Shown: in pieces, positions 45,220-56,413 of the stretch
How the letters are laid out: every line of letters begins with the position of its first letter
Position numbering within the stretch: position 1 is the stretch's first letter
DNA from: Sorghum bicolor
Lineage: Eukaryota > Streptophyta > Magnoliopsida > Poales > Poaceae
NCBI RefSeq assembly: GCF_000003195.3
Contig: NC_012875.2
Location: 14,127,227-14,191,226, forward strand
Reading direction: 5' to 3'
DNA length: 64,000 nt
The notes under the pieces: generated by a model
What the model was told of the DNA's origin: nothing
Database searches by the model: none
Seen by the model: only the letters and a program-made list of their open reading frames with translations
Program-made: the position numbers and the translations under genes

Positions 45220-46312
45220 AGCATATATGTTATCAGAAATGTTATATAGTATAGTATGAACACTGAAGATAATACTCTGAGTCAATCGTTGACTAATAAA
45301 TAGTTGACTTATAAATAATTCATTGTAAATATGAACTTTGTTCTAAACATTAATTTAAAATACTATAACTACACATGTGCATAACCAAAAATTGTGTTGT
45401 TTAGCTTTTGGGAAAGCTTATGAAAAGTACTACAACTCATATATTTACCTTAAGGCAAGATTCATATCTTAACTGAGTCAAACAATGTAAACATGCAAAT
45501 CTACTAAGAATAAGAGCAAAGCAACATAGGGCATTTGTTATTTTTATATCTCTTAATCTATTATTCATAAATTCATGAAACAATTGCCGGACCTCCAATA
45601 TCACATGAAAAGCATAACACAATAATTTCATATTTATTTGAGCACTACTACTACAGTTATGAAAAAGATAAATACAACAAGCAATTAAAATCTAACTGCC
45701 TAAATCTATTTTTACAGCTAACATTTCAAACTAAAACATGTAATATTATAGATCTACTGCATAGAGAATTTTATAAGGATTCCAAAAAGTCTATATTTGC
45801 TATTTTACGATTTTTCTAGCATTTACTATGATTTTCCAAATATCAGCCAATTTCATGCAAAAGAAAAATTAATGTGAGTCACTGACGTGTGGGCCCCACA
45901 CGTCAGGACCTTCTTCAACCTCGAGCGCAGGGGATGTTTCTTCGACCGCATGCGTAGGGGAGATTTCTTCAACCTCTATGGTGCGCAGGGGGGAGGGGGT
46001 GGGGGACGGGGAGGTGGGGGTGGGCGGCGACGACGGGGCGGCTGCGGGGCAGCGGCGGCTGCGCAGCGCGGCCCCACTGTGACCGGAGAAGAGAGAGGTG
46101 GAAGGCACAGAGACGGAGAAGAGAGGGGGCCGGGCATACCTGGTGGCGTCGGGGTCGGAGAAGAGGGCGACGTGGAGGAAACGACGGCGGCGAGACCGGC
46201 GGCGGCGGCGGCGGAAAAAATGCGCAGCCTGACGGCGTCGTTTGAACTGAGTGGCGCCTTCGGACTTAGAAAATTTCGGGGGCTCTAGGCGCGGAATATA
46301 TATGGGCGGCAT
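45220..46312 (-). other. Upstream region of the second CACTA gene, GC-rich near the middle array
   Basis: 45220-45870 is AT-rich with no frame. 45880-46290 is GC-rich and has an open minus-strand frame (46351-45869) encoding an Arg/Ser/Pro-rich peptide without recognisable domain. By position it could be the promoter and first exon of the Ulp1-type gene. Confidence 0.35.
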
Positions 46313-46480
46313 TTCTACAGGCGGTTGATATTGACCACCGCCTGTAGACATCGTTTCTACAGGCGGTGGTCAATGCCAACCGCCTGTAGAAATGCATTTC
46401 TACAGGCGGCTGGCTATGTGAACCGCCTGTAGAAATACATTTCTACAGACGGTTTGCTAGAAGAGCTGCCTGTAGAAATG
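46313..46480. repeat. Internal repeat array of the CACTA element
   Basis: Eight alternating copies of TTTCTACAGGCGG and CCGCCTGTAGAAAT type lie in the middle of the element. They match the left-end array (TACAGGCGG) better than the right-end array (CACAGGCGG). Confidence 0.8.
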
Positions 46481-46497
46481 ATGTTATTATGTTGTTT

Positions 46498-46945
46498 ATA
46501 TATATTATTTATGTATTGATATTATAATATGATTATATTGTTTCTAAATTTCTTTTTTAATTTTAGTGTTATATATTGTTTGTATATTGATATTATAATA
46601 TGATTATATTGTTTCTAAATTTCTTTTTAATTTTTAGTGTTATATATTATTTGTATATTGATATTATAATATGATTATATTGTTTCTACATTATTTGTAA
46701 CATAATTATGTTGTTTATATATATTATTTATGTCTTGATATTATAATATAATTATATTGTTTCTACATTATTTGTAACATAATTATGTTGTTTATATATA
46801 TTATTTGTGTATTGATATTATAATATAATTATATTGTTTCTACATTATTTGTAACATAATTATGTTGTTTATATATATTATTTATGTATTGATATTATAA
46901 TATAATTATATTATTTCTACATTATTTGTAACATAATTATGTGGC
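46498..46945. repeat. AT-rich tandem repeat, six units of 70-77 bp
   Basis: The motif GATATTATAATAT occurs at 46519, 46589, 46660, 46737, 46814 and 46891. The first units are 70-71 bp and the last three are 77 bp, sharing TTATATTGTTTCTA. It separates the transposase gene from the internal array. Confidence 0.85.
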
Positions 46946-47062
46946 ATTTGACAAAGCGTTACGAAAGTGTAGTTCTAAATTGAAAGGTCTCACATATAGT
47001 TTCATAAATATGAGTGAGATTACATGATGACTAGAGTTTACATGATGAATGACAAATACAAT

Positions 47063-50000
47063 CTAGGCAGTTACTATTCTTCCTTGTCCATCAGCGCGCA
47101 CCCAAGGAAAAGAACTTTGTGAGATGCTTCGCTCAACATTTCTTATCTTAGCAGGATAGTCATCCACAAAGATGGACATGTCGCTGAACTGGTTAAAATC
47201 CTCCAGATCCGCTACACCATCAACTCCTATTGCTTGTTGCTTTCCTGGAAAAACTACATGCTTCAGCTTGTTAGTAGTTTTCTTCTCATTCTTAGAAAGG
47301 ATCTGTTCAGCATAGAACACCTGTGCAGCACGGTTACCAAGGATCCACGGGTCATCTTTGTATTCCACTTTACTTAGATCAAGAACTCTGACCCCATAAT
47401 TATCCACTGTGACATGTTTATCTTCTACCCATTGACATCGAAACATGGGGATCTGAAATGTACTATAGTCTAGTTCCCATATGTCCTCGATGAAGCTAAA
47501 TTATGTAATAATATCACTAGTTTCGTCGTCTATGGTCTCGCATCGAACACCACTATTTTGTGTCATGCTCTTTTTATCCTTGGATTTGGTATGAAATGTG
47601 AATCCACTTATGTCATAGGTTTGCCATGTTGTCACTTGGCGTGATGGTCCAGATGCCAAAGCCTTGATGGTTTGTTCCTCAATTGTTTCCCCAGATGGAA
47701 TATCCTGCTCCCTTAGCCATGTGTACAATTGTTTCTTGTGTTCCTTCATTATCCAATCATTCGTTTGCCTAGGATTATGTTCTCGAAGCTCATTCAAGTG
47801 TTGACCGAGCAAATGCTCCATTATCGAGAGCTGATGTAAGATGTTGTGATGTGCCTCAAGGACTGTATTGTAATCTGACGGGATGAATGATTTCCGTCCA
47901 ATCCTCCCACTTCCATGCAGCCTACCCTCATGTCTTGATGGAGGCAAACCTATTGCGACCTGGTCTTTTAGGACACTATTGCAGAATGGTCCTCCGGACT
48001 CAATTGCCTCTTCAGTACAGTACCCCTCTATCATGGATGCCTCAGGACGAGCACGAGTTGATACATAGCCATTTAGTATTGCCATAAAACGCTCGTACGT
48101 CCACATTTCATGCAGGTACATGGGACCCAATGCTTGTATTTGAGGAACTAAGTGCACCACAAGGTGCACCATGATATCAAAGAATGATGGGGGAAAACAC
48201 ATCTCAAACCGTGACACTATCTCCACTGCGAATTCGTGAAGGGATTCTAACTCATCACGGTCAATTACCTTTTGTGTGACCTTATTGAAAAATTAGCACA
48301 ATCGGGTGACTGCCATCTTCAAGAACACTGGATTGATAGCCCTTATTGCAATAGGGAGGAAAGTAGTCAGCATTACATGACAATCATGTGAGTTGTAGTT
48401 GGTGAGTGTAAGGTCTTTCATTGACACAATACTTCGTATACTAGAGCATAATCCAGAGGGGACTTTCAAATTCTTCAACCACTCACACATCACATGTTTC
48501 TCATCTATGCTGAGGTTGTAGCTTGCTGTTGGGAGATGGTACTTTCCATTTTCTTGAAGAACAGGATGAAGCTCTTTTTTTATACCTAACTGTACCATGT
48601 CGAAGCCTGAATTGAGTCCTTCCTTTGTCTTCGTCTTGATATCTAGCAATGTGCCAATTAGGCTTTCAAACACGTTCTTCTGGACGTGCATACCATCGAT
48701 CGCGTGTCGTATGTCCAATTCTTTCCAGTATGGCAAATACTCGAAAAAAATGGACTTCTTCTTGAATGTTGCCCCGGGAGTTGGTTTGACATCCTTTCTT
48801 GGTTTTCCATCCTTTGTCTTCTTTCCGAACAAAAAGTTGATGTTGCTCACTATTTTGAAAACTCTCTGGCCTTTGCTATTACCTGATGGTGCATCTGAGT
48901 TCCTTTCATCATTATTGTCGAAGTACTTATCCATCTTTTTTAGGCGGTACCTGTGCCCTTTTGATAAGAAGCGTCTATGCCTCATGTATACTATTTTCTT
49001 AGATGCATTAAGGGACACATAATGGGTTCCATCTATGCACACCACACAACCAACCTTTCCCTTGAATTGCCCTGATAATGTGAAGAGAGCAGGGTAATCA
49101 TTGATCGTAACAAAAATAATTGCTCTTAGTGTGAATGAATCTTTGCGATACTCGTCCATCATTTCAACACCTTGTATCCATAACATTTTCATCTCCTCCA
49201 TTAAGGGCTCCAAGAAAATATCCATGTCAACTCCAGGTTGGATTGGTCCAGAGATAAGTATGGTTAGCAAAAGGTATTTTCGCTTCTGCATCAACCATGG
49301 CGCAAGGTTGTAGATGGTGAGAATCACCGGCCATGTGCTGTGCTTGCTGCTCCTCTCAGCAAATGGATTCATTCCGTCGGTACTCAGTGCAAACCTAACA
49401 TTTCTTGGTTCGCTGGCAAAGTCTTGATGGTTCTCATTAAAATCTTGCCACTGCTTTCCATCGGCTGGATGACAAAGCTTGCCATCATTTTTGTGCTCAT
49501 CCGAATCATGTCAACTCATAAGTTTTGCATCGTCAGGGTTAGCAAACGAACTCCTCAGTCGATATACCACTAGAAGGTACCACATCACTAAAGCAGGAAT
49601 CTTTTTCTGTGCATAATAATCAACCTCTTCTTTATCTTTGCTGGTGGGTTTTGAACTCTGCTGGGTCTTCTTTTGGGTCTTCTTTCGCTTCTTCCCTACT
49701 GTACACATGGAGGCAGCACAATCCTCATGTCAATAGTCTTTATTTATCTTATACCGACTTGCACCACACTTTGGACACTTATCCAAGTCCTTGTATTCAT
49801 CACCGCGATATAGGATACAATGATCCTGCACGCATGGATCTTCTCGACACCCATAGTGAGCGGACTGATCAGCTTCTTTGCATGGTACGTGTTAGCAGGC
49901 AATTTGTTCTCCTTGGGAAGCATGTCTCCGATAATACTTAAGAACGTATCGAATCCAACATCAGACAGACCATACCTGGCTTTTGCCATCAGTAGTTTTA

Positions 50001-50592
50001 GCACAGATCTCAGCGTCGTGAACTCTTTGGTACAACCCTTGGACTCATCATACAGAGGCTCTTCAGCCGCCTTCTTCAAGGCCTCCATCCCTTTCATTAA
50101 TAACATTGATGGTTCAGTATGACGATGCAACATTGCCTCTAAGAATTCAAAATCTTCTGCGGCTGTATCATTTGGTAAGACATGAGTTCTATCATCAGCA
50201 TTTCTCCCAGCAAAACCACCAGCAGTAACATTTGGCACAACATGTTCACTTTGGTGTGTGTCGTGCAAAAACTGAAATCCTTCATCAGGCATGTCTGCAC
50301 CGTCGACGTCAATATTCGCAGAGTCCCCAATTGTATAAGGTGCCGAGCTACCCTCTCCATGCTTTGTCCAAATCAAGTAATCCTTCATAAATCCTCGGCA
50401 TACCAGATGAGAAATGATTGCTTCAGTATCTTCAAAAATATTAATATTTCTGCAGTCGATGCATGGACAATATATGTGCTTCGTCTTTGTTCTCAAAGCA
50501 TGGTTCTTAGCAGCATCAACAAACCTATGGACCTCAGGTATGTATGATGAATCTAGTCTTGATAAGTTATACATCCAGAAGGACCGCTCCAT
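47063..50592 (-). pseudogene. TNP2-type CACTA transposase, broken
   Basis: One long intronless frame. The N-terminus matches the transposase-associated domain (FWMYNLSRLDSSYI, YCPCIDCRNI). The core has LLMAKARYGLSD, the DDE-type stretch MNPFAERSSKHSTWPV and the HAIDGMHVQKNVFESLIGTL block. The C-terminal DUF4218/DUF4216-like parts have MYLHEMWTYERFM and RCQWVEDKHV. This enzyme binds and cuts CACTA ends. Breaks: a frame change near 49830 and in-frame stops at 49730, 49511, 48293 and 47501 (low coordinate). All pieces from 49732 to 47063 share one frame. The start near MERSFW is chosen by family likeness. About 1170 codons in all. Confidence 0.9.
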
Positions 50593-50621
50593 CATGAGCT
50601 GTGCAAAAATTAGTAAAATAA

Positions 50622-52005
50622 TTGATCTCAATGCAAAACAAGTAGTTTAGGAAAATTGTCATCTAACCTTTCAAACAACAACTTGTGAAGATGAAAACCT
50701 CGGAGCTAACATTAAAAATAAAGACAAAACCCTAAGTAATAATAAAAAAAACTAACAACTAAATCAAATTGACAAGGTAGAAAAACACCATTGATGGAAT
50801 CAACTAAATATATACCTTGATTCACTATAATAAATTTGATAAGGAAACATGGAAATATATAAAAATACATATTGCATAATGAAATCAAATTTATATAAAA
50901 ATGAACATCCTAAACAATAGAAAACTTATCTTTCTCTTTCTTCCCAAGCATGGAAACACCATTCATGGAAAGCACTACATATATATTTATTGGATTCACT
51001 AATTAGAGAAGAAAACATAGAAAAAAGAGAGGAGAGACTTCATCTAACCATCTTAAGCAACCTCATTTGAGCAAATATAGTCCATACCTAGCTATTCTAC
51101 TCTCTCTCTCTCATGGTGAAACCCTAGATCCAAAAAGTAGCTCTAATTGAGCAAGAGGGCACAAAAAGAGCCTTTAGAGGCATCAACTAACATATCTTAG
51201 CCACCTCCTTCCAAGAAATGAAGATCAAAACCTCCCCCCTTGTATTTTGGAATAACTGGATCTCCAAGATGTGCTCCAATAGAATATGGCTACTACCTAC
51301 AGTTCTGCCCGAGGAGGATTAGTTGATCTCAATGCAAAACAAGTAGTTTAGGAAAATTGTCATCTAACCTTTCAAACAATAACTTGTGAAGACGAAAACC
51401 TCGGAGCTAACATTAAAAATAAAGACAAAACCCTAAGTAATAATAAAAAAACTAACAACTAAATCAAATTGACAAGGTAGAAAAACACCATTGAGAAATC
51501 AACTAAATATATACCTTGATTCACTATAATAAATTTGATAATGGAAATATATAAAAATACATATTGCATAATGAAATCAAATTTACATAAAAATGAACAT
51601 ACTAAACAATAGAAAACTTATCTTTCTCTTTCTTCCCAAGCATGGAAACACCATTCATGGAAAGCAATACATATATATTTCTTGGATTCACTAATTAGAG
51701 AAGAAAACATAGAAAAAAAGAGAGGAGAGACTTCATCTAACCATCTTAAGCAACCTCATTTTAGCAAATATAGTTCATACCTAGCTATTCTACTCTCTCT
51801 CACATGGTGAAACCCTAGATCCAAAAAGTAGCTCTAATTGAGCAAGAGGGCACAAAAAGAGTCTTTAGAGGCATCAACTAACCTTTCTTAGCCACCTCCT
51901 TCCAAGAAATGAAGATCAAAACATCCCCCCTTGTATTTTGGAAAAACTGGACCTCCAAGATCCAATGGAATGTGTCTGCTACCTACAGTTCTGCCCGAGG
52001 AGGAA
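50622..52005. repeat. Direct duplication of about 700 bp in the CACTA 5' region
   Basis: The block starting TTGATCTCAATGCAAAACAA at 50622 recurs at 51323, and both copies end at TACAGTTCTGCCCGAGGAGG. They differ by small indels and scattered substitutions. It lies upstream of the transposase start and is probably leader/intron sequence. Confidence 0.85.
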
Positions 52006-52035
52006 GAAGGGGTGGGGTATTTATAGAAAGAATAG

Positions 52036-52285
52036 CACAGGCGGTTTGCTTAGAAAACCGCCTGTGTAAATCCTTTAACACAGGCGGTTCATATAAGAAA
52101 ACCGCCTGTGTTAATGCTCTATTAACACAGGCGGTTCACATAAGGAAACCGCCTGTGTAAATGGAGCATTAACACAGATAGTTTTCTTATGTGAACCGCC
52201 TGTAAAGACCTATTTACACAGACGGTTTTTAAATCTTGCTGTACAAATTTACACCACAGGCGTGTTACAACTATAACCGCCTGTG
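52036..52285. repeat. Right subterminal repeat array of the CACTA element
   Basis: Alternating ACACAGGCGGTT and AACCGCCTGTGT units next to the right terminus. It is of the same design as the left array, but mostly with CACAGGCGG rather than TACAGGCGG. Confidence 0.8.
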
Positions 52286-52332
52286 AAAATTTTTTGCCCC
52301 CACCGGCTTAGAGCATCTGTGTATTAGTGTGC

Positions 52333-52588
52333 AAGACCTGTGTCCTGAAAAGAGGACGTTTAATTTGCCTCTTCTTTTCACGCGAGGATCTTTCCGTGCG
52401 CGCAGGGTTTCGATTATACGGACAAGTTGCGTTCTCAGATCGAGGATCTCGTGTGCTGCTCGCGTCAGAGTATCGCTCAAGCAACACACAACATTCATGA
52501 AAGAAGTGCATGCGTTCGTTCCGGGAGTTGCATGGCGATCGGTCGTCCGTCACCGAATCAAAAGTTAATAATTTTCGTTTTGAGCTTA
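52333..52588. other. Flank of the CACTA element
   Basis: Moderately GC-rich, with short open frames on both strands (for example 52329-52568) that I do not recognise. Confidence 0.3.
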
Positions 52589-52814
52589 GACCTTATCTAG
52601 TTACATCCGAAATCAAAAAACCTTTCAAAATTTTTCATCACACATACATGAAGCATTTAATATAGATAAAAAATAACTAATTGTACAGTTAGCTGTAATT
52701 TACGAGACGAATCTTTTGAGCGCAGTTAGTCCATAGTTGAACAATAATTATTAAATACAAACGAAAAATGCTACAGTCCCAGAAAACTTTTCACCCAAGA
52801 AATTAAACAAGGCC
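52589..52814. mobile_element. Diverged GGCCTTGTTTAGTT-family MITE
   Basis: Left end ACCTTATCTAGTTAC and right end GAAATTAAACAAGGCC are imperfect inverted repeats. Interior motifs TTTACGAGACGAATCTTTTGAG and AAATGCTACAGT match the family. Confidence 0.6.
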
Positions 52815-53187
52815 ATCTGCCAAATCTATCAGTCATTCAATAGTGTTTTTCTTTTATAATAAATCAGTGAATAAGACTTTCATCCATGGATTATCCATGA
52901 ATGTTTTTGCAGTACTGAAAATCAAGACGGTTGATAACGGGTACCAGTCCAGTGAGCAGAGAAGAACTAATATGGAGGTTTCTGTTGTATGTTATGCACT
53001 TCGTACATAGGGTAGAAGCAAATCTTCTCCTTAAAAAATGGAATTACGACACCAAGTCTTCTCTTTTAAAAAACGGCCTTGCTAGCATCTGAACGTCCGG
53101 CGGGCCAATTTTCATAATCACTCCATCTGAGTCGACATGTAAACGCTGTATAAGGAGCAAAAAGTCTAAATTTTTTTTCATAACCTA
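52815..53187. other. Intergenic stretch
   Basis: Nothing recognisable; no open frame of note. Confidence 0.3.
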
Positions 53188-54600
53188 CTAGGTTAATGCC
53201 CGTACGTTGTTACGGGTTTTAAAATCCACATACTCTATGTTTCTTCATTGTTATTTTATTTTATAAGTCTATATTCTTCCTTTTTCATTTCTTTTCAGTT
53301 TTTATTTTTCGATTTTATTTTATTTCCTGTCCTTTTATTATTCTTTTCTTGTTTTAATTTTACCTTTTATTTTCTTTTTCTTTTTGTTTTAGTTTTATTG
53401 TTATTCCTTGCTTCTATTTGTCTTTCTTTTTTCCTTGCTTATATTTTAATTCCTTTTAATCTTCTTTTTATCCTTATTTAAATTATTTATTTATTTTATT
53501 TGCTCTATGCACTTTTTATCATTTGTTAATCATGTTTTTTTATTTTTTTCTTAGTAATTATATTTTTTATTTTCTATATATATATATGCGATTTTTATGT
53601 AGTATATATTTAGTATTCTATGCTGTGTTATGTCATATTTACGTAGCATACATGTGATGTTCTATAATGTTTCTTATGGTGTTCACTTATTATACATGTA
53701 ACCTATAATAGATGTGATGTTCTATAATATATTTAATGATGTTCTATGATGTATTTAGTGATGTTAATGTTCTATAAATATATTTACAATATTTGAAAAG
53801 TAACCCTTTGACATTATTTGAAATTTTTCTCCAGTTTGTGTTTTTATTTTTTTCTTATGCTTTTTACTCTAGATTTTATTATTATTTTTATCTATGTCAT
53901 GTATTTATGTATTTTAATGTATATTGTAATATCAGTTTCATAAACCTAAAACCAAAATACTATTGTTCTAAATCGATAACTTTTCTTTACAAAGACAAAA
54001 CATTGTCTATTGAATGTCTCTACTTAATAAAAGAAAATATTTTATCTTTATAAGATAAATATTCATTAATAAAAAATTATCTAAATATATCTATGTGTGA
54101 TCTTGTTTTGAAGGATATGTTATAAGAAATTTAATGGTGCAATCAAAATTTAATTTATATCTTTGGTTTATGAGTTATGGCTTTTTATAATTCGCTAAAA
54201 CAATTTTGCATGCATATGAGAGTGAGGACTAGGTTGATGGGATAGCGTGTCATCGCGCAGTAAAAAAGACCACCAAAGGAACGAGAGTTGTGACGGGTCC
54301 TCTCTATAATTTGTAGTTGTAGAGATAAAAATTCATTAATAAAATTTTATCTAAATATATCCAAGTGTGATCTTATTTTAAAAGATTTGTTATAAGAAAT
54401 TTAATGGTGCAATCGAAATTTAAATTATATCTTTGGTTTAAGAGTTATGACTTTTCTTAATTTGTCAAAACAATTTTGCATGCATGGGTGAGTGGGGCCT
54501 AAGTTGATGGGATAACCTATCATGGCATAGTAAAAAGGAGAGTTGTGGCTTTACCATAGATATTGTAGATGGTCCTCTCTATAGTTTTTAGTTGCAGAGA
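53188..54600 (-). mobile_element. Helitron-like non-autonomous element
   Basis: On the minus strand the 3' end shows the hairpin CCCGTAACAACGTACGGG, a short spacer and CTAG at 53191-53188, followed by host T. This fits the grass Helitron 3' consensus with one mismatch. A 5' terminus starting TCTCTACAACTAC lies at 54325, preceded on that strand by A, as expected for insertion between A and T. A second such terminus starts TCTCTGCAACTAA at 54600, because the last 270 bp are tandemly duplicated. The interior is very AT-rich and has no Rep/helicase gene. Confidence 0.6.
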
Positions 54601-54611
54601 CTAGAACCTAA

Positions 54612-55206
54612 GAGCATCTCCAACGGTTTGTCATTCTAGTTTGGCATTTGTGTTATTTGGCAAAAAGGTAAAAATCACTCCTCCAACGGTTTTGCAAACG
54701 GGTTTGCCATTTTAGTAAACTTGGCATTTGAGAGACTCCCCTTGGCATATTTAGGAGTTGGCTTTTGGATTGGCAAACGCTTGCGGCCGGTTTTCCTGCA
54801 TCAATTTCGTGCGCGGCCTGGTCTCTTTGGCACCGTTTTCTTCGTCGGAGCGAGTCCTCGCGCCAAATAGAGTCCGCGCCGCCATTGGTTTGCCGCGACT
54901 CAAAGACGCAGTCTGCTACGTCGTCCCTCCCTTCGCTAGGAACGGTATGCATCACGAGGAAGATGAAGGCGACGACGGACACGAACCTGCGACTGCGAGC
55001 GGCGGTGCCTCCCTTCGCGCGAAGGGAAACACGCGCGTGCGACAGAAAGACGCGCGCAAAGATTTGGCTGGGTCCACTAGGTAATTGCCAAGTCCAAAAT
55101 GCCAAACCATTAGGGATGACCATATTTTTTCCTTTGCATTTGCAATTGGGAGTTGGCAAACAACAACAAATGCCAGACCAAAATTGCCAAACCATTGGAG
55201 GTGCTC
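54612..55206. mobile_element. TIR element with GAGCATCTCCAACGG ends, GC-rich interior
   Basis: Left end GAGCATCTCCAACGGTTTG and right end CAAACCATTGGAGGTGCTC are inverted repeats flanked by TAA (54609-54611, 55207-55209), as in Tourist-type elements. Subterminal TTGGCATTTG motifs recur. The middle (54780-55080) is GC-rich and could be captured host sequence. Confidence 0.65.
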
Positions 55207-55209
55207 TAA

Positions 55210-55411
55210 TAGTACGTGGAAGTAGGAGAACGCGCTCACCCATCCAAGATGATCCAAAAGATTTTGCATCTAATTCTTGTAGCCGATGTACGACTTCTTG
55301 AAGGATGCAAATATCTAGACTCAAACTTGAATTATCATAATATTATATTTTTTAGTTGTAGAGCACGGACATGATTCTGGTGAGAAATGAGCTTTAGCAA
55401 TTTGTGGTGTT
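55210..55411. other. Intergenic stretch before the copia element
   Basis: No gene seen. It ends in the GTGTT that is duplicated at 61953-61957. Confidence 0.4.
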
Positions 55412-56413
55412 TGTGAAATATAATGGGCCATTAGCTCATAATTATATTTGATGATTAATTCAATGGCCCATAATTAATGCTATAATGAAAATGGTTTAGT
55501 ACCATATTGATGATTGACCATGTGTTAAATTTAAGAGGCTTTTGTTAGCCCCTATGGAGAAGTTGAAGGAGGGTAAAGGGGTGCCACACGCGCGCGCCGC
55601 CGCTGCCGCCGAGCCGAGCCGTGGCGAGGCGTGACTTGTCTTGTCTTGTGTCGAGACGAGCGAGCGTGACGTGGCACACGAGGACCAGACCAGACGTGAC
55701 GTGGCACATGCGTGGTGAATAAGGAAAGGGAGGAAAACGGGATCTGACCGTTGTGCAATTAATGGCAATTAATTGTGTTTGATTGCCATTAACCGGACGT
55801 TTCCTCCTGGGGCCTATATATTCCATACGCAGAGACACCTTCCATACCTGCGAGACACACTCAGTCCTCTCCTGTCGAGTTGCTTTCTGTCCATTCCCGT
55901 CCCGAACCTCTGCGCGCACAGAGATCGGGAGAGCAGGCCTCCGGAACCCGACGCCTTGCAACGAGACACCTGCTCGGGTGTTGCGGGCAATCAGATTTTT
56001 GGGGAGCGTCTTCCGCGACTGCTCACCGACGAGTTCGTTGTCTTCTTCCTGGTGGACGTTCTCACGGATCGAGATCGACTACTGCGTCTTCGTCTTCTTC
56101 CTGGTGGACGTTCGCGGGACTGCACTGCGAATATCTTCCTGCACCGACTGTGGTCCGCTACTTTGAGCAACGCACTATGTCGACTAGTGCGAATGGAGCC
56201 GCCGGTGCCTTCGGCACTGGTCCCTCCTCTGGGTACAATCTTAAACGATTGTTTTTCACTTTCAGTATGTCTGCTGTAGTTGCAGTAGTTCTTGCAATGT
56301 TTATCTCTAATTTGAGTAGTGATAAAATTGCACACGTGCACATATATGCCACCACAATATTTTGGGTAATTTTTTGGATTAAATCAAACATTAAAATGTC
56401 TAAATTTCTAACA
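55412..56413 (+). repeat. 5' LTR of the copia element
   Basis: 1002 bp. A TATA-like CTATATATT lies at 55814-55822 (61354-61362 in the other LTR). The last 18 bases carry the gag start codon. Confidence 0.9.

Larger units (their letters stand above)
40775..52329 (-). mobile_element. CACTA (En/Spm) transposon
   Basis: Begins CACTAGTAGTACACA and ends TGTGTATTAGTG, with a perfect 3-bp duplication TGC (40772-40774 displaced by none; 52330-52332). Subterminal arrays of ACAGGCGGTT/AACCGCCTGT lie at both ends, with a third array in the middle. Both genes read leftwards: a TNP2-type transposase (50592-47063) and a transposase-like/Ulp1 gene (45206-41319). Both are broken, so the element could only move if helped by a relative. 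The left duplication is read as the TGC directly before CACTA. Confidence 0.9.

Noticed and set aside
53248..53481. 77-residue Phe/Leu-rich frame
   Set aside because: Low-complexity T-rich DNA in the Helitron-like element mimics a membrane peptide.
55880..56395. N-terminal extension of the copia gag frame through the LTR
   Set aside because: The frame is open by chance in the LTR; it starts near the expected transcription start, differs in the other LTR and shows no domain before MSKFL.
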